Shown here piece after piece: positions 31,001-32,816 of a DNA stretch of 32,816 nt. The position numbers were made by a program, and so were the translations under genes. The stretch lies in NCBI GenBank assembly GCA_946619625.1, contig CAMOMF010000117.1, positions 1-32,816 on the forward strand. Direction: 5' to 3'. Position 1 is the stretch's first letter. Every line of letters starts with the position of its first letter. Source of the stretch: an uncultured Bacteroidales bacterium (GTDB taxonomy: Bacteria; Bacteroidota; Bacteroidia; Bacteroidales; Paludibacteraceae). A model generated the notes under the pieces. That model saw nothing but the letters and a program-made list of their open reading frames with translations, was not told the DNA's origin and did no database searches.

Positions 31001-32816
31001 AGGGCGGTGCTGTCCCCGGGGTGATTGATTTCGGGGATGGAGGCATCCAACGCCAAACCGGTCTGTGCAGAGTCGGAGGCAAGAGAGAGGGTGACCTCGC
31101 GGATATCCAGCCCCGCCTTCTCGATGAGGGGCTGGAGGGGGCTGCCGTTGGCAAGCATGATGTCCGCCCGGATATCAGGGATAAGATGTCGCAGGGTGTC
31201 CAACATAGACAGGTCTTGCAGCGAAACCAAGGGACGGATGATGGTAGAGTCCTTCAATGCCCCGAGCAAAGGCTGCACGTTGTTCAGCAAAGAGAGTACA
31301 TGCATCGGGCTGGCTATGCGGGCGTCGAGCCCCTGCGTCTGCAAGTTGAGCGAGGTGGTCCTGCCGGTAAGGAAATCCAGCGTCAGAGAGTCCGCCGAGA
31401 AAGACTGCCCACTGAGACTGGCACGGAGGGAGTGTATCCGAGAGTGCAGATCCACTGCCATCTGTTTCGGTTTCATGAAATCCGACACGCGGAAAGTGTG
31501 CGCGGTCTGCCCGCTCACCTGCAGGGAAGTGTCGCTCATCTGTACAGGCAAAGAGAGGGTGCCTTTTACCGTTTTGTCCGCCAATTGGGCGTTCAGGCGA
31601 AGCCCCGAGACGTTGATATTATCGTAAATGGCGTCAGTGAGGTGTAACTTGATATCGCTCTTCATTGCAGGGGATTGGGGGTCTATACCCTGCCCTACTG
31701 CATCCACATTGCCTGCAACAATGACGCGGGAGCTGTTTTTTACGAAAGGAGCGAGGTTGACTTTTTCCACATCCACGTGCATGTCGTAGGCTTCATCATC
31801 GATATCGTAATACCCGCGGAGGGCTACCTTACTGCCCTGGTAGTCGGCATCGCCCACCACATCCACGCGCATAGACTCCAAGTCCATGGCTGTGGCAGAG
31901 AGGTCCACTGCGGCTCCCAACTCGGATGACCGTGCATGCAGTCCGTCACTGGTGATAGTATGCTGTGCCAGGTTGACGCATGCGTTGCCATAGAGGGTGT
32001 CAGCAGGGATAGAGAGTTTGCCCAAGTTGAAAGACAGGTCACCGGCGTCCAGTCTGCGTGCATCATACAGACTACCCCCAACGTCCGCCAACACATTCGC
32101 ATCCAGGCTGTTGACATCTATCTCCATCCCCAGCGGGGTGAGGCAGAACCGGATGTTGCGCAGTTTGCCATCGGGCACATCGAAAGCCATGGGCGTAGGC
32201 TCATTGTCCTTGGAGAGGTCGGTGGTGTCGGGTGGCGTAGGCCGGAGGTCGATACCGATGTTAGCATCATTCAGGCGCAGCCCGTGGAGGGGAAATTTGC
32301 CTTCGGCTATGACCAAGTCGGGTGAAGAGACATCCAATGTGTCCAACACCACATCCACCCCTACGGCGGCTATCAGGCTGTCGGAGTGGAAGACGGCTTG
32401 GTTGAGCAACAGTTTTTCCACCTCAATAGGGACAGATGTCAAGTGAGAGAAAGGTGCGGTGCGCCCCTCCGTTTGCAGAGTAGCGCGAAGGCGGAGGGTG
32501 TGTACATAGAGCAGTGTGTCCTGTCCACGATGACCCAAGAAGAGGCTGTCCACCTCGATGTGCAGGGGGAGATCCGCCTTGCCTTTATAAGCGTGGTAAA
32601 TAAGTTTGGGCGAGTGGTGTACGGGTGAGAGGTAGATGCGCTTGAGGTCGATATCCATGCCGGATTTGTCGTTGGCGATGGCGATTCCCTTTTCCACTGC
32701 GGCAGAGCGCAGAGAGGGCACATAGAGAACGCTTGCCACCGCTAATAGCAGCAACAAAACAAGTCCCAAAACCACGCCAGTTATAGCGAGTGGAACTTTC
32801 CATATCCGTGCTCGAT
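28051..32816 (-). CDS. tamB: TamB-like protein fused to an Omp85-type outer-membrane barrel (5' end outside window)
   Basis: A partial gene: the frame is open through the right edge, and its first visible residues (RARIWKVPLAITG, then a long hydrophobic anchor VVLGLVLLLLLAV) look like the true TamB N-terminus, with only a few codons missing. A GTG at 32775 is not the likely start. 1587 residues are visible. The first 1145 or so are TamB-like: long beta-rich repeats, then the conserved C-terminal domain ending in SMRDFNNIFEGELYKSGIGV. The last 440 residues are Omp85-like: FYAGGPNSNRAFAPYAYGPG, then KFEANLELRFPLVWKLYG and ATFVDAGNVW. The L6-type motif reads NRAF in place of the usual RGF/RGY. 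No POTRA domain is evident at the junction. TamB normally spans the periplasm and works with a separate TamA/TamL barrel; here one chain would do both. Confidence 0.82.
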   Translation of the reverse strand, partial: RARIWKVPLAITGVVLGLVLLLLLAVASVLYVPSLRSAAVEKGIAIANDKSGMDIDLKRIYLSPVHHSPKLIYHAYKGKADLPLHIEVDSLFLGHRGQDTLLYVHTLRLRATLQTEGRTAPFSHLTSVPIEVEKLLLNQAVFHSDSLIAAVGVDVVLDTLDVSSPDLVIAEGKFPLHGLRLNDANIGIDLRPTPPDTTDLSKDNEPTPMAFDVPDGKLRNIRFCLTPLGMEIDVNSLDANVLADVGGSLYDARRLDAGDLSFNLGKLSIPADTLYGNACVNLAQHTITSDGLHARSSELGAAVDLSATAMDLESMRVDVVGDADYQGSKVALRGYYDIDDEAYDMHVDVEKVNLAPFVKNSSRVIVAGNVDAVGQGIDPQSPAMKSDIKLHLTDAIYDNINVSGLRLNAQLADKTVKGTLSLPVQMSDTSLQVSGQTAHTFRVSDFMKPKQMAVDLHSRIHSLRASLSGQSFSADSLTLDFLTGRTTSLNLQTQGLDARIASPMHVLSLLNNVQPLLGALKDSTIIRPLVSLQDLSMLDTLRHLIPDIRADIMLANGSPLQPLIEKAGLDIREVTLSLASDSAQTGLALDASIPEINHPGDSTALRLPAAKAAMRIDMTEGNTTASLTADSKVTDGAMSLHNLSTDAGLRLNLQRHLRELNGTGRLTLNKLIYGDMDLGNRTADITLSPSTNYKDALRADIRLDDIPLDIVDSILRNNDLDISGAVRAKASADGLPAKMDISAEVLPLGVSALYKPYEVELGLGETPIVMQHNQMELNGLPIYGADSTFIALTGGLNLDSMRLDVAISADSFAPAKLVKDGPIPVYGDLATDIRGRVTGPLDSILADVDVTILPSTDITYPIDKKNLAQVQPYGTVNVKYNVPRKALNLGGQVHVDKGTIRYSPNLYPVMPFQVDSGSSVTFMGPLGSTLLDVSASQKIKADVESKGEETRRVDFRTGVRVNSVLDSVGIGSLGFFLEAPEDETVTRELASLDEETREGLAATLLATGMYVGESNVAAQRSGYALSSIINSRINAAMANSALGNVIDVDISSGQSNHAAGKTNDMNIAISKSFLNDKLRVTVGSKISDNPEVNKAGGLFNSLTADYKLTRSGNVALRLFSMRDFNNIFEGELYKSGIGVRATKDWKNKYDLTADAGVAYRSNNSIGPSLTLSSSIRNLLGRDEKLTIKGNGAYYWALRDRHPGDPKKTDTHKLGVNVSLLFPYLHWAGDNHPDGDTRYMVGYQYENIAGGYGVHKTFGSLTYFFHTSPFVTHAFTPFSLSLVLMKAETDDLLDKATEYPQLVQVIAGDEFVPSVAYNFTYNDYRDKRAVNTMLDLGVKESGNLINAIYCAFGHKWDELSKPLGKITFNQFVKLTAELRNKFNLTDKVCIATRLFAGANIPLGNSILSPLSESFYAGGPNSNRAFAPYAYGPGNFYSAKYNQSFFHAGDVKFEANLELRFPLVWKLYGATFVDAGNVWTWYSTNELYKAAGYEDYLKRFEIPVDLQDQLLNNKDLARQIALGTGAGLRLDIEGLVVRLDLGVAIHAPYQTYRYDKEGKIDLDQPIHTYYNIPSVLEALRLNFGIGYPF

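Overview
The window looks like a chromosomal segment of a Bacteroidales bacterium, probably an uncultured gut or rumen-type lineage. The evidence is Bacteroidetes-type promoters (-7 box TAnnTTTG, often with a TTTG -33 box), A-rich leaders without Shine-Dalgarno sites, lipoproteins with SPII lipoboxes, a DUF6242 lipoprotein, a fimbrillin-like lipoprotein, secreted proteins with a shared T9SS-like C-terminal tail, and a TamB-type envelope protein. I saw no rRNA, tRNA, CRISPR array, transposase or integrase.

Layout. (1) 84-4842, plus strand: a tight housekeeping operon of D-Ala-D-Ala ligase, polyprenyl diphosphate synthase, a conserved hypothetical, 5-formyl-THF cyclo-ligase and a DUF6242 lipoprotein. 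(2) 4843-5346: a convergent gap with hairpins and short repeats. (3) 5347-10161, minus strand: two transcription units, each a multi-module surface or secreted carbohydrate-binding-like protein paired with a very small ORF (40 and 48 codons). The two peptides share a DI-[LV]-T-x-S core and a G-[SN]-W motif. (4) 10568-23092, minus strand: a seven-gene run that reads as an operon. It encodes AgaS-type sugar isomerase, a GatZ/KbaZ-like protein, a secreted acetyl-esterase-like lipoprotein, a PfkB sugar kinase and three tandem paralogous metallophosphoesterases, and it ends at a strong hairpin. (5) 23315-26611, minus strand: a DUF4874/DUF4832 glycosidase-like secreted protein, a NahK-like N-acetylhexosamine kinase and a cytosolic CBM9-like protein. 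(6) 26895-27620: a small secreted protein with its own promoter and terminator. (7) 28051 to the right edge: a very large ORF, open at its 5' end, that joins a TamB-like protein to an Omp85-type outer-membrane barrel.

How the genes may work together (inference). Regions 4 and 5 combine extracellular esterases and phosphoesterases with cytosolic enzymes of galactosamine/tagatose-phosphate metabolism and an anomeric HexNAc kinase. This looks like a glycan-utilisation locus without SusC/SusD, aimed at a phosphorylated and acetylated amino-sugar glycan. The three phosphoesterases keep all visible metal-ligand motifs but differ in how they are exported and in whether they carry a beta-helix domain. 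The TamB-Omp85 fusion and the small-peptide family are the other two strong leads.
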